Below, in pieces: positions 1-8,460 of a stretch of DNA of 64,000 nt. Source of the stretch: Agromyces sp. Soil535 (lineage in GTDB: Bacteria; Actinomycetota; Actinomycetes; Actinomycetales; Microbacteriaceae); contig NZ_LMRW01000012.1 in NCBI RefSeq assembly GCF_001428255.1, positions 174,027 through 238,026 on the forward strand, read 5' to 3'. The translations under genes were made by a program, and so were the position numbers. Within the stretch, counting starts at the first letter, position 1. Every line of letters begins with the position of its first letter. The notes beneath the pieces are model-generated. The model did not search any database, was not told where the DNA came from, and saw nothing but the letters and a program-made list of their open reading frames with translations.

Positions 1-298
1 CCACCTCGGGTCGATGCGGCTTGCCATGGATCGTCCCGCCCGTGAGGAAGGCGGAGTCACCCCCCAGGATGAGCCCGTCGATCGGCTCGCCCCCATGGCG
101 ACGGCCGACGATCGCCTCGGCCTTCGCCCGCGCGAGCAGCTGCACCATGTCGCGCGCCTCGAGGGGGCCGGATGCCGCTTCCGCCGCCGTGACCACGGCC
201 TCCTCGTCGACGTCGGGTGCGATCGAGATCGGCTCGACGCCGGCGGATCGCAGGGTCTGGAGCCGGGCAGGCGACGTGGAGGCGAGGTACAGGCGCAT
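1..298 (-). CDS. Maf-like nucleotide pyrophosphatase, 3' part outside window
   Basis: The first 99 codons of a Maf/HAM1-like nucleoside-triphosphate pyrophosphatase, a housecleaning enzyme that hydrolyses non-canonical or modified nucleotides. The ATG is the complement of positions 296-298. The N-terminus reads MRLYLASTSPARLQTLRSAG, the family signature (LAS.SP.R...L...G), with the conserved Ser and Arg that contact the phosphates. Further on, IDGLILGGDSAF matches the conserved acidic GADT-like segment that carries the catalytic Asp. The C-terminal half runs off the left edge, so full length cannot be judged. It is divergent from the RNA methyltransferase gene, with 47 bases between the starts. 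Confidence 0.85.
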   Translation of the reverse strand, partial: MRLYLASTSPARLQTLRSAGVEPISIAPDVDEEAVVTAAEAASGPLEARDMVQLLARAKAEAIVGRRHGGEPIDGLILGGDSAFLTGGTIHGKPHRPEV

Positions 299-345
299 GC
301 CTCCATCCTGCCGCTGCGCACCCGTCGCTGTGGAATGCTCGAACC

Positions 346-1686
346 ATGGCCGAATCCCGTCGACCCCGCCGCCCGAGTGCACGGCACGGGCCGCGGCGCC
401 CGGCGCCCCAAGCGCCCGCGGCGCCCGACGTCGACGGACCCGTCGTCGAGCTCGACGTCGAGCGTGTCGCGCACGGCGGCGTCTTCGTCGCGCATCACGA
501 GGGTCGTGTCGTCTTCGTCTCCGACGCGATCCCGGGCGAACGCGTCGCGGCCCGCGTCACCGACCGTCGTCACGACCGCTTCTGGCGAGCCGAGACGCTC
601 GAAGTGCTGAGTGCGTCGCCCGACCGGCAGGAGCACGTGTGGGCCGAGGCATCCGTCAGCCGTTCGCCCGCGCACCGCGCCGGCGGAGCCGAGTTCGGTC
701 ACATCAGGATGGGTCGGCAACGTGCGCTGAAGGGCGAGGTCCTGCGTGATGCGTTCGAGCGCATGGGCGGCGTCGACGTCGACGTCGAAGTGCGCGGGGT
801 CGACCCCGAGCTGGCCCCCGGGGTCACTCCCGCCGGCACCGGATGGCGCACCCGCGTGCGGCTCCAGGTCGACGACGACGGCGTGGTGGGGCCGTACGCC
901 GCGCGCAGCCACACGGTCGTCCCCGTGGCATCCGTGCCGTTGGCGGTGCCCGCGCTCGCCGACCTCGCCCCGCTCACGAGCAGGTTCCCCGGAGCGCGCG
1001 CGGTCGATCTCATCGCCCCGAGCGTCGGCGACCCGGCGGTGGTGGTGATCGATCGCGAGTCGATGTCGCAAGGCCCGCGCGCGACCATCGACGAACGTGT
1101 CGGCGACCGGACATTCCGCCTCGACCGTGACGGGTTCTGGCAGGTGCATCGCGGCGCCGCAGCCACCCTCACCCGCGCCGTGCAGGAGTTCGTGTACGAC
1201 GAGCTGTTCGACCCCCGGGCGGCCAACCTCGACCTGTACGGCGGCGTCGGCCTCCTGGCCGCGGCCGTCGGCGGCCGCTTCGGCGAGACGGTGCGCATCA
1301 CGACGGTCGAGGCCGACGTGCGGGCGACGGAGCACGCCGGGGCGAACCTCGCCGACTGGGTCGGCGCACTGGCCGTGACGGCACGTGTCGACCGGTTCCT
1401 CGACGACCTCGCGGCCACGGCCACGGCCGGTGAGCTGGCACGCCTGCGCGATGCCACGGTCGTGCTCGACCCGCCGCGGTCGGGAGCCGGAAGGGCGGTG
1501 GTGGACCGGCTCGCCGAGCTCCGGCCGCGCCAGCTCGTGTACGTCGCATGCGACCCCGTCGCGCTCGCGCGCGACGTCGGCCTCCTGCGTGAGCGGGGGT
1601 ACGCGCTCGCCGCGATCGGCGCGTTCGACCTCTTCCCGAACACGCACCATGTCGAGGCCGTGGCGAGACTGACCGCTATCGTGTGA
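346..1686 (+). CDS. TRAM-domain SAM-dependent RNA methyltransferase (TrmA/RlmC-like)
   Basis: A 446-aa RNA (uracil-5)-methyltransferase of the TrmA/RumA family; the exact target (tRNA or rRNA) is not readable from sequence. A basic Ser/Arg/Pro-rich leader (about 1-35) precedes a TRAM RNA-binding domain with VELDVERVAHGGVFVAHHEG. The C-terminal Rossmann domain has NLDLYGGVGLLA for SAM binding, VVLDPPRSGAG, and the catalytic-cysteine segment LVYVACDPVALARD. The cysteines that bind an Fe-S cluster in RumA are absent: the equivalent stretch reads HRAGGAEFGHI. The ATG at 346 is chosen because it gives a normal leader; the frame stays open upstream. It ends 21 bases before the response regulator. 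Confidence 0.88.
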   Translation: MAESRRPRRPSARHGPRRPAPQAPAAPDVDGPVVELDVERVAHGGVFVAHHEGRVVFVSDAIPGERVAARVTDRRHDRFWRAETLEVLSASPDRQEHVWAEASVSRSPAHRAGGAEFGHIRMGRQRALKGEVLRDAFERMGGVDVDVEVRGVDPELAPGVTPAGTGWRTRVRLQVDDDGVVGPYAARSHTVVPVASVPLAVPALADLAPLTSRFPGARAVDLIAPSVGDPAVVVIDRESMSQGPRATIDERVGDRTFRLDRDGFWQVHRGAAATLTRAVQEFVYDELFDPRAANLDLYGGVGLLAAAVGGRFGETVRITTVEADVRATEHAGANLADWVGALAVTARVDRFLDDLAATATAGELARLRDATVVLDPPRSGAGRAVVDRLAELRPRQLVYVACDPVALARDVGLLRERGYALAAIGAFDLFPNTHHVEAVARLTAIV

Positions 1687-1707
1687 CTGTCGGGAAAGGG
1701 GGCGCAC

Positions 1708-2391
1708 GTGTCGGATGCACGGACGCAGGTCGCTGCCACCGTCGCGATCGTCGACGACCATGAGGCCGTGCGGCTGGGCCTCCGCGCCGCATGCCGCGAC
1801 GCAGGCTACGAGGTGATGGCGGAGACGTCGAACGTGCCCCAGTTGCTGGATGCACTCGGCGGGCGGTCGTGCGACGTGGTCGTGCTCGACCTCTCGCTCG
1901 GCGACGGCTCATCGGTCACCGAGAACGTGCGCGCGGTGCTCGAGACCGGCAGCGCGGTGCTCGTGCACAGCATCGCCGACCGGGTGGCGGCGGTCCGCGA
2001 GGCGCTGGCCGCCGGGGCCGCCGGTGTCATTCCGAAGGCCTCCCCGATGTCGGCCGTGATCGGCGCGATCGCGACCGTGGCCAAGGGCGAGGTGCTCAAC
2101 AACGTCGAGTGGGCGAGCGCGATCGAGGCCGACCGCGACTTCGCGAAGGCGCAGCTCGGCCGACGCGAACGCGACGTGCTGCACCTCTATGCGTCGGGGC
2201 TGCCGCTGAAGCTCGTCGCCCTGCAGCTCGGCATCGCGCACTCCACCGCGCGCGAGTACCTCGACCGGATCCGGGCGAAGTACGTCGAGGTCGGACGTCC
2301 CGCGCCCACCAAGGTCGACCTCCTGCGGCGCGCGGTCGAGGACGGCATCCTGCCGGGCCTCGACGGCGAGGGCGGGGATGCCCGCCGCTGA
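1708..2391 (+). CDS. LuxR/NarL-family response regulator
   Basis: A 227-aa two-component response regulator with a GTG start behind the purine-rich GGGAAAGGGGG ribosome-binding region. The receiver domain (about 11-125) has the acidic pair D16-D17, phospho-acceptor D61 in VVVLDLSLGDG, and the conserved Lys in GVIPKASP. A helix-turn-helix follows (about 150-210; LGRRERDVLHLYASGLPLK). The helix sequence STAREYLDRIR departs from the usual NarL STVKTHL..I pattern but is still recognisable. The next gene, a histidine kinase, begins 14 bases before this one ends, so the two are a cognate pair made from one message. Confidence 0.9.
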   Translation: MSDARTQVAATVAIVDDHEAVRLGLRAACRDAGYEVMAETSNVPQLLDALGGRSCDVVVLDLSLGDGSSVTENVRAVLETGSAVLVHSIADRVAAVREALAAGAAGVIPKASPMSAVIGAIATVAKGEVLNNVEWASAIEADRDFAKAQLGRRERDVLHLYASGLPLKLVALQLGIAHSTAREYLDRIRAKYVEVGRPAPTKVDLLRRAVEDGILPGLDGEGGDARR

Positions 2392-3616
2392 GTGGCGGGT
2401 CGCGCGACTCGCGACGCGCCGTCGGGCCGCGGTCACGCGTGCCCAGGTCGAGACGGTCTCGGGCCGCGCGCTCGGGCTCTTCGGACTCGTGTTCGGCGCG
2501 CAGACGCTGCCCCTCGCGCTCGCACAGTCCTCAGCGCTCATCGAGGGGGCGGGTGCCGCGCTCATGGCCGTGCTCTACGGCGCGATGGTGACGACCGCGG
2601 TCGCCACCATCGCGAAGGTCGCCGTGCGCGGGGCGGCCCTCGCGTTCGCCGTGATCTACGCGCTGGCGCTCGTGGCCTGGCCGTTCCTCGTGGTCGACCC
2701 CGCCGCGCTCGAGGGGCAGGCCCCATGGCTCTACTACCTCTGCACGGTGGCGACGACCGCGGCGGTGGTCGCCCTCGCCGCTCCGCTCGCCACCGCCTAC
2801 ACGATCGTCGTGCCGGCAGTGTACGGCGTCATCCGGCTCCTCCCGGCCGGCGGCGGGGCCGTGCCGCTCCTCGCCGTGCTGGACGCCATGTACGCCGTCA
2901 TCCTCGGCGTCGTCGTGCTCATCATCGTGACCATGCTCCGGCAGGCGGCGGAGGCGGTCGACGGCGCCCAGGAGGCGGCGCTGCAGCGCTACGACCTCGC
3001 CGCCCGCCAGCACGCCACCGAGAACGAGCGCGTGAAGGTGGACGCGCTCGTGCACGACAGCGTGCTGACGACGCTGCTCTCGGCGGCGGCCGCCAAGTCG
3101 CCCGAGGAACAGGCGCTGGCCGCGCGCATGGCGCGCGACGCGGTGAAGCGGCTCGACGAGGCCGGAGCGGCCGGGCCCCGCGCGCTCGAACGGGTGGGCT
3201 TGCCCGTGCTCGTGCGCAGGCTGCGGGCCGCGCTCACGACCTTCTCCGCGCCGTTCACCGTGCGCGTCGTGAACGCGGGCGGAGTCGAGCTGCCCGTCGA
3301 GGCGGTCGAGGCGCTCTACTCGGCCTCGGTGCAGGCGATGGTCAACAGCATGCAGCACGCGGACGAGCCCGGTCGCGGCACGCGCCGGGAGCTCCGCATC
3401 CGCGGGGTCCGCGCCGGCGGCTGCGTCATCGAGGTCGCCGACAACGGCGTCGGCTTCGAACGCGAACACGTGCCGGGCGAGCGACTCGGCCTCCGGGTGT
3501 CCATCGAGGAGCGGATGGAGAACGCCGGAGGCAGCGCCGAGATCTCATCGCGACCCGGGCAAGGCACGTCCGTCACGGTGGCCTGGCCGGTCGGAGCCGA
3601 CGGAGGCGACGCATGA
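2378..3616 (+). CDS. Membrane sensor histidine kinase
   Basis: A 412-aa kinase with an N-terminal membrane domain of about six helices (30-190), a helical dimerisation segment, and a C-terminal HATPase domain. The phospho-acceptor is most likely the His in DALVHDSVLTTLLSAA. The ATP-binding motifs are the N-box (VQAMVNSMQHA), the G1 box (EVADNGVGFE) and the G2-like RLGLRVSIEERM plus GQGTSVTV. This is a NarX/DesK-type arrangement without a recognisable extracellular ligand domain. It overlaps the response regulator by 14 bases and the next gene by ATGA, so all three are probably translationally coupled. The stimulus cannot be inferred. Confidence 0.88.
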   Translation: MPAAEWRVARLATRRRAAVTRAQVETVSGRALGLFGLVFGAQTLPLALAQSSALIEGAGAALMAVLYGAMVTTAVATIAKVAVRGAALAFAVIYALALVAWPFLVVDPAALEGQAPWLYYLCTVATTAAVVALAAPLATAYTIVVPAVYGVIRLLPAGGGAVPLLAVLDAMYAVILGVVVLIIVTMLRQAAEAVDGAQEAALQRYDLAARQHATENERVKVDALVHDSVLTTLLSAAAAKSPEEQALAARMARDAVKRLDEAGAAGPRALERVGLPVLVRRLRAALTTFSAPFTVRVVNAGGVELPVEAVEALYSASVQAMVNSMQHADEPGRGTRRELRIRGVRAGGCVIEVADNGVGFEREHVPGERLGLRVSIEERMENAGGSAEISSRPGQGTSVTVAWPVGADGGDA

Positions 3617-4620
3617 TCGCCGTCCCTCGCTGGCTCCTGCTCGTGCTGGGGGCGCTGTTCTCGCTGTACCACGTGATCCTCGGCATCTACTCGCTCGACG
3701 TGCCCCGCTCGCCGTGGCCGACGGTGGTCGCCCTCGTGCTCTACTCCGTGGCGACGGTCGCGAGCCTGTGGCCCGTCAAGCACATGCGCATGCCCGACTG
3801 GCTGGCCGCGTTCGACCTCGCCGTCAGCATCGTGCTGCCGCTGCTCGTCACGAGCCAGCTGGACCCGGACGCCCAGAACGGGTACGCGACCTGGTACGTC
3901 GCGGCGGTGGGCACCCTCATGACCATCGCAGCGGCCAGGCGCCAGCTCGCCGCCGCATGGCTCGGCGTGATCGCGCTCGCCGTGCAGAGCGTCATCTGGG
4001 CGGACCCGCTCTCGCTCGGCGCCCTCGGCGTCATCGGCAGCATCGTGTGGGTCGCGATCGCGCACATGCTGACCAGCGCGCTCACCACCGCCGCCCGCGA
4101 GACCCGGCGCTACGCACAGGCCGAGCGCGAGGCGGCCGCTTGGCAGGCCGCGCAGGATGCGCACCTCTTCGAGGGGCGCATGCGGCTCGCCCAGACCAAC
4201 CGCATCGCGGCACCGATGCTCCGGCGCATCGCCGACCGCGGCGGCGACCTCACCGAGGCGCAGCGGCGGGAGTGCCGCATGCTCGAGGCCGCGATCCGCG
4301 ACGAGATCCGGGGCCGGATGCTGCTCACCGACGCGGTGCGCACCGAGGTGCAGCGCGCCCGCGAGCGCGGCACGATCGTCACGCTCCTCGACGAGGGCGG
4401 CATCGACGACCTCGACGAGCCGTCACGCGACCGCGTTCTCTCGCGCCTCGCCGAGGCCGTCGCGCGGTCGAGCGCCGACCGCATCATCGCACGGACGGCC
4501 GCAGAGGGTTCGCCGGTGGCCGTCACGGTCGTGGGACTCCGGGAGCCCGAGGGAACGGTCTCCGCCGAGGACACGGATGACCTCGAGGTCGAGTTCTGGC
4601 TGGAGATCCCACGGACCTGA
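3613..4620 (+). CDS. Membrane protein coupled to the two-component pair
   Basis: A 335-aa protein of unknown function. The ATG at 3613 overlaps the kinase stop codon (ATGA). About five or six hydrophobic segments fill residues 8-165, followed by a long charged, predicted-helical cytoplasmic part (about 170-300) and a short beta-rich end with VAVTVVGLREPEG. Its overall plan mimics the upstream kinase (membrane domain plus cytosolic helical region), but I see no phospho-acceptor His box and no HATPase N or G boxes. It could be an accessory sensor or a kinase-like protein that has lost catalysis. Co-translation with the kinase suggests a role in the same signalling unit. Confidence 0.75.
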   Translation: MIAVPRWLLLVLGALFSLYHVILGIYSLDVPRSPWPTVVALVLYSVATVASLWPVKHMRMPDWLAAFDLAVSIVLPLLVTSQLDPDAQNGYATWYVAAVGTLMTIAAARRQLAAAWLGVIALAVQSVIWADPLSLGALGVIGSIVWVAIAHMLTSALTTAARETRRYAQAEREAAAWQAAQDAHLFEGRMRLAQTNRIAAPMLRRIADRGGDLTEAQRRECRMLEAAIRDEIRGRMLLTDAVRTEVQRARERGTIVTLLDEGGIDDLDEPSRDRVLSRLAEAVARSSADRIIARTAAEGSPVAVTVVGLREPEGTVSAEDTDDLEVEFWLEIPRT

Positions 4621-4974
4621 CGCCCGGCGAACACGCCGGAGGCGGAGGCACCCGGCGGGAACGGACATGAAGGTGGGGGGCCGATCCCCGATCGACCCCC
4701 CATCAAGCCCGAGCCACGGCGACAACCCGAATATCGCCCTGACTCGCCCCCAACGGTCACCGGTTACCCGACCAGTGACGGTGGCGACTCCCAACAGGAG
4801 CCTGCGATATCCATATTGACGCACCCCGTGCCGATCGAAAAGTCATCATTTCGGAGGACACATGGGCGTCCGGGGGACACGGGCGAACGTCCGTGCCCCC
4901 GTCAGCGCCGCAACTTCGCGGATCCCACCGGCAGGCATGGACGAGCTGCGCAGGGAACGGGGGACGCTCAGGTC
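4621..4974. other. Convergent 354-base gap without a convincing gene
   Basis: This gap lies between the ends of the two-component operon and accE. It holds a strong hairpin (4674-4702) and a second imperfect inverted repeat: 4754-4764 pairs with 4771-4781, nine of eleven positions, six-base loop. An ATG at 4862 is preceded by GGAGG (4853-4857), but the frame it opens runs antisense through accE into accD and its composition looks like a high-GC shadow. I support no coding gene here. Confidence 0.6.
4674..4702. terminator. Hairpin terminator candidate
   Basis: TGGGGGGCCGAT (4674-4685) pairs with ATCGACCCCCCA (4691-4702): eleven of twelve positions match and the loop is five bases. It sits between convergent transcription units, where a bidirectional terminator is expected. 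No T-run follows, which is usual for high-GC actinobacterial terminators. Confidence 0.55.
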
Positions 4975-5232
4975 TCAGCGAGCGGATCGCACCCAGTTTC
5001 CGGGTCCGACGGGGAACGGAGTGCGCAGCGCGCCGGCGCTCTGCACCCACGGGGCGCGGGCGGGCTCGGCGACGGGAGCCGCGGCCGTGCCCTCCTCGAG
5101 TGCTGCGAGCAGCACCGCGGTGACCGCCGCGGCCTCCTCGTCGCTGACGTCGCGCGTGACGAAGCGGATGGCGTCGGCGCGGGCGTCGGCCTCATCGGCG
5201 GTGGGCGCTCCTGCGGTGATGTCGTCGATCAT
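4975..5232 (-). CDS. accE: Acyl-CoA carboxylase epsilon subunit
   Basis: An 85-aa protein starting with ATG at 5232, eight bases after the accD stop. It matches the small actinobacterial epsilon subunits that stabilise the AccA-AccD complex: an acidic N-terminus, then a helix (RFVTRDVSDEEAAAVTAVLL), an Ala-rich linker, and a Trp-containing C-terminus (APWVQSAGALR ... GNWVRSAR). The position directly downstream of the beta subunit is the usual operon order in this group. Family members are very divergent, so the call rests on size, position and the V..-DEEAAAVTAVL and W..S..R patterns. Confidence 0.85.
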   Translation of the reverse strand: MIDDITAGAPTADEADARADAIRFVTRDVSDEEAAAVTAVLLAALEEGTAAAPVAEPARAPWVQSAGALRTPFPVGPGNWVRSAR

Positions 5233-5240
5233 GGCGCCCC

Positions 5241-6839
5241 CTAGAGCGGGATGTTCCCGTGCTTCTTCGGCGGCAGACTCGCTCGCTTCGTGCGAAGGGC
5301 CCGCAGTGCCTTCACGACCGCGACGCGGGTGGCCGCGGGTTCGATGACGCCGTCGAGCTCGCCGCGTTCGGCGGCGAGGAACGGGGAGGCCACGTTGTAG
5401 GTGTACTCGTTCGCGAGCTTCGTGCGCACCGCTGCGACGTCCTCGCCCGCCTCCTCGGCGCGCTTGATCTCGCCGCGGTACAGGATGTTCACCGCGCCCT
5501 GCCCGCCCATCACGGCGATCTCGGCCGTTGGCCAGGCGAGGTTGATGTCGGCGCCGAGCTGCTTGGAGCCCATCACGATGTACGCCCCGCCGTAGGCCTT
5601 GCGGGTGATCACGGTGACGAGCGGCACGGTCGCCTCGGCGTAGGCGTACAGGAGCTTCGCCCCGCGGCGGATGACGCCCGTCCACTCCTGGTCCGTGCCC
5701 GGCAGGTAGCCGGGCACGTCGACGAGGGTGAGGATCGGGATCGAGAACGCATCACAGAAGCGCACGAACCGCGACGCCTTCTCGCCCGCCGCGATGTTCA
5801 GCGTGCCCGCCATCTGGCTCGGCTGGTTCGCGATGATGCCGACCGAGCGGCCCTCGATGCGGGCGAAGCCCACCACGATGTTCGGGGCGAACAGCGGCTG
5901 CACCTCGAGGAAGTCGCCGTGGTCGACGATCCCCTCGATGACCGAGTGCATGTCGTACGGCTGGTTCGGCGAGTCGGGGATGATCGTGTTGAGCCGGCGG
6001 TCCTCGTCGGTGATCTCGAGCTCGACCTCGGCGTCGTACACCGGGGCATCCGTCATGTTGTTGTCGGGCAGGAACGAGACGAGCGTGCGAGCGTAGTCGA
6101 GTGCGTCGGACTCGTCGCTCGCGAGGTAGTGCGCGACGCCCGAGATGGTGTTGTGGGTGAGCGCGCCGCCGAGCTCCTCCATGCCGACGTCCTCGCCGGT
6201 GACCGTCTTGATCACGTCGGGGCCGGTCACGAACATCTGGCTGGTCTTGTCGACCATGATCACGAAGTCGGTGAGGGCGGGGGAGTAGACCGCACCGCCG
6301 GCCGCTGGACCGCAGACGATCGAGATCTGCGGGATGACGCCGGATGCCGCGGTGTTCCGCCGGAAGATCTCGCCGTACTTGCCGAGCGCCACGACGCCTT
6401 CCTGGATGCGCGCCCCGCCCGAGTCGAGGATGCCGATCATGGGCGCGCCGATCTTCAGGGCGAGCTCCATGACCTTGATGATCTTCTCGCCGGCGACCTC
6501 GCCGAGCGATCCGCCGAAGATCGTGAAGTCCTGCGAGTACACGGCGACCTGGCGGCCGTGGATGGTGCCCGTGCCGGTGACGACCGCATCGCCGTAGGGG
6601 CGCTTCGCGTCCATGCCGAACGCGTGGGTGCGGTGCCGCACGAACTCGTCGAGCTCGACGAACGAGCCGGGGTCCAGGAGCTCCGCGATGCGCTCGCGCG
6701 CGGTCATCTTGCCCTTGGCGTGCTGCTTCTCGATGGCCGCCTCGCCCGACGCGGTCACGGCTTCGTGATAGCGGTGCTTGAGGTCGGCGAGCTTGCCGGC
6801 GGTCGTGGAGAGGTCTGGGCCGTCAGTCGCTTCGGTCAC
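5241..6839 (-). CDS. accD: Acyl-CoA carboxylase beta (carboxyltransferase) subunit
   Basis: A carboxyltransferase of the PccB/AccD5 type, moving CO2 from carboxybiotin to acetyl- or propionyl-CoA for fatty-acid and branched-lipid synthesis. Family hallmarks are [16 protein letters not shown], the first oxyanion region (GARIQEG), [16 protein letters not shown], and the second one with [17 protein letters not shown] choose the GTG at 6839 (532 aa) because a TAGAGT -10 box ends seven bases upstream, the leaderless pattern seen repeatedly here; an in-frame GTG at 6848 would overlap that box. Substrate preference cannot be read with confidence. Divergent from birA, whose product biotinylates the partner alpha subunit (not in this window). 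Confidence 0.95.
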   Translation of the reverse strand: MTEATDGPDLSTTAGKLADLKHRYHEAVTASGEAAIEKQHAKGKMTARERIAELLDPGSFVELDEFVRHRTHAFGMDAKRPYGDAVVTGTGTIHGRQVAVYSQDFTIFGGSLGEVAGEKIIKVMELALKIGAPMIGILDSGGARIQEGVVALGKYGEIFRRNTAASGVIPQISIVCGPAAGGAVYSPALTDFVIMVDKTSQMFVTGPDVIKTVTGEDVGMEELGGALTHNTISGVAHYLASDESDALDYARTLVSFLPDNNMTDAPVYDAEVELEITDEDRRLNTIIPDSPNQPYDMHSVIEGIVDHGDFLEVQPLFAPNIVVGFARIEGRSVGIIANQPSQMAGTLNIAAGEKASRFVRFCDAFSIPILTLVDVPGYLPGTDQEWTGVIRRGAKLLYAYAEATVPLVTVITRKAYGGAYIVMGSKQLGADINLAWPTAEIAVMGGQGAVNILYRGEIKRAEEAGEDVAAVRTKLANEYTYNVASPFLAAERGELDGVIEPAATRVAVVKALRALRTKRASLPPKKHGNIPL

Positions 6840-6846
6840 GCCGTTC

Positions 6847-6852
6847 ACTCTA
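6847..6852 (-). promoter_or_regulatory. -10 box of accD (leaderless)
   Basis: TAGAGT on the minus strand ends seven bases before the GTG at 6839. There is no Shine-Dalgarno sequence, so transcription probably begins at the start codon. Confidence 0.6.
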
Positions 6853-6949
6853 CCGGCGAGTATCGGGCCGACTTCGTTGATGGTTTCCTACAAATCCGTC
6901 CTTGGACGTCGTGCATTCCCGTGACGCGCGGAACTGGGAGACTGTCGGC

Positions 6950-7795
6950 ATGGATCTTCCGCTCAGCCGCGCGGCGGTGCCGCGCCTCGAATTCCTCGCG
7001 ACGGCCGGGTCGACGAACGACGAGTTGCGCGACGCCGCGAACGGGCCGGATGCCGCGGGCTGGCCGCACGGCTCGGTCATCGTCACGGACGACCAGACCC
7101 GTGGACGCGGTCGGATGGGGCGCACGTGGATGGCGCCGACGGGCAAGACGCTCGCGATCTCCGTGCTCCTGCGCCCCGGACTGCCCGGCGGCGCGCCGTT
7201 CCCGGCCGACGGCTACGGCTGGATCCCGCTCATCGCCGGTGCGGCCATGACGGAGGCGGTGCGCCGGGCGGTCGACGCAGCGGCATCCGTCGCCCCCGAC
7301 GAGCCGGAGGATGACGGCACCGGCGGTGTGGAGGTCGAGCTCAAGTGGCCGAACGACGTGCTCGTCTCGGGCTACAAGGTCTGCGGCATCCTGTCGGAGC
7401 TCCTTCCCGACACCGGCGCAGTGGTCGTCGGCGCCGGGCTCAACCTCACCCTCGACGAGCACGACCTGCCCGCCATCTCCTCGACGTCGCTCCTGCTCGT
7501 CACCGGCGTGCAGCCCGACGCCGACGCGGTGCTCGCCGACTACCTGCACACCTTCCTCCACCTGTTCCGCGCCTTCGCCGAGCACGGCGCGGATGCCGCC
7601 GCGAGCGGCATCGCCGACCGCGTCACGGCACTCTGCAGCACCGTTGGCGCCGAAGTGCGCGTCGAACTGCCCGGAGGACGCGAGATCCTCGGCGTGGCCG
7701 AGCGTCTCGACCGCGACGGCCGCCTCGTCGTGCGCGACCGGAATGGAGAGGCGCAGTCTGTCGCCGCGGGCGACGTCACGCACCTGAGGTATTAA
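6950..7795 (+). CDS. birA: Biotin--[acetyl-CoA-carboxylase] ligase
   Basis: A 281-aa BirA-type ligase that activates biotin with ATP and attaches it to the carboxylase biotin carrier. Motifs: EFLATAGSTNDELRD near the N-terminus, the ATP/biotin loop DDQTRGRGRMGRTW, KTLAISVLLRP, the catalytic lysine region VELKWPNDVLVSGYKVCGIL, and VVGAGLNL. There is no N-terminal DNA-binding domain, so it is the monofunctional class. The ATG at 6950 has GGGAG nine bases upstream; an upstream in-frame ATG at 6902 lacks a site. Placement divergent from accD fits its role. Confidence 0.93.
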   Translation: MDLPLSRAAVPRLEFLATAGSTNDELRDAANGPDAAGWPHGSVIVTDDQTRGRGRMGRTWMAPTGKTLAISVLLRPGLPGGAPFPADGYGWIPLIAGAAMTEAVRRAVDAAASVAPDEPEDDGTGGVEVELKWPNDVLVSGYKVCGILSELLPDTGAVVVGAGLNLTLDEHDLPAISSTSLLLVTGVQPDADAVLADYLHTFLHLFRAFAEHGADAAASGIADRVTALCSTVGAEVRVELPGGREILGVAERLDRDGRLVVRDRNGEAQSVAAGDVTHLRY

Positions 7796-7802
7796 TGGGC
7801 AT

Positions 7803-8363
7803 ATGAGCCCAGCTGCGAGCCAGGCTGCCGCCCAGCCAGCAGCATCCGTGGAGCGGGTCGTCGCCCGCGTGCGGCGCCACGCGCGGATGCTCATCCTGCC
7901 CGCCGTGCTCCTCATCGCCACGGCGGGCGTGGCCACGTACGCCCTCGCGGCACTGCCGGAACCGTGGCAGCGCATCGCCGTGGGCGGGGTCGCGGTGCTC
8001 GTGATCGTCTTCGGCTGCGTCCTGCCCCTCCTCGCCTGGCTCACGCGGCGCGTCACCGTCACCACGCGCCGCATCATCCTCCGCAGCGGCGTGTTCGCGC
8101 GCGTTCGACAGGAGCTCCTGCACAGCCGCGGCTACGACGTGACGATCCGGCGCACGTGGGTGCAGAGCGCGTTCGGCTCCGGCGACGTGCGCGTGAACAC
8201 CGGCCACGACCATCCGGTCGTCATCCGCGATGTGCCCGGCCCATTCCAGCTGCAGTCGGCGCTCGAGGAGCTCATGGAGCACTCGCACTCCATCATCGCC
8301 GAGCGGCGGCGGGCCGAGCAGTCGATGGCCGACGGCGACACCGTGGTGTGGGGTGGGCGCTGA
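7803..8363 (+). CDS. PH-domain membrane protein
   Basis: A 186-aa membrane protein with two hydrophobic segments (about 29-50 and 58-80) followed by a bacterial PH-like domain (YdbT/bPH2 type): RRVTVTTRRIILRSGVFARVRQ, then a strand-rich region ending in GDVRVNT and VVIRDVPGP. The C-terminal tail is acidic and ends in WGGR. Bacterial PH domains of this type are common and mostly uncharacterised. It starts seven bases after birA ends, which suggests co-transcription; no good ribosome-binding site lies in front of the ATG. Confidence 0.8.
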   Translation: MSPAASQAAAQPAASVERVVARVRRHARMLILPAVLLIATAGVATYALAALPEPWQRIAVGGVAVLVIVFGCVLPLLAWLTRRVTVTTRRIILRSGVFARVRQELLHSRGYDVTIRRTWVQSAFGSGDVRVNTGHDHPVVIRDVPGPFQLQSALEELMEHSHSIIAERRRAEQSMADGDTVVWGGR

Positions 8364-8398
8364 ACCGCATCGGCGGTGCGGCATCCGCCCGGAGGACG

Positions 8399-8440
8399 TA
8401 ACGTAGAGAGGGTGGTCTCGCGCGCCCCCCGAGCGCGAGC
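8399..8440 (+). promoter_or_regulatory. Possible promoter and leader hairpin before the DarT-like gene
   Basis: TAACGT (8399-8404) could be a -10 box. A hairpin with a seven-base stem (8417-8423 with 8433-8439, nine-base loop) follows in the presumed leader, and GAAGGG lies just upstream of the TTG start. No biochemical meaning can be assigned. Confidence 0.3.
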
Positions 8441-8460
8441 CGCGCGATGAAGGGTTCCAC

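Noticed and set aside
4862..5347. Plus-strand ORF with GGAGG before its ATG
   Set aside because: It runs antisense through accE into accD; its Ala/Ser/Arg-rich product resembles a shadow. The GGAGG is the only point in its favour.
5259..7250. Long plus-strand open frame opposite accD and into birA
   Set aside because: It is antisense to two clear genes, and its protein is His/Arg/Asp-rich without domains; a codon-bias shadow.
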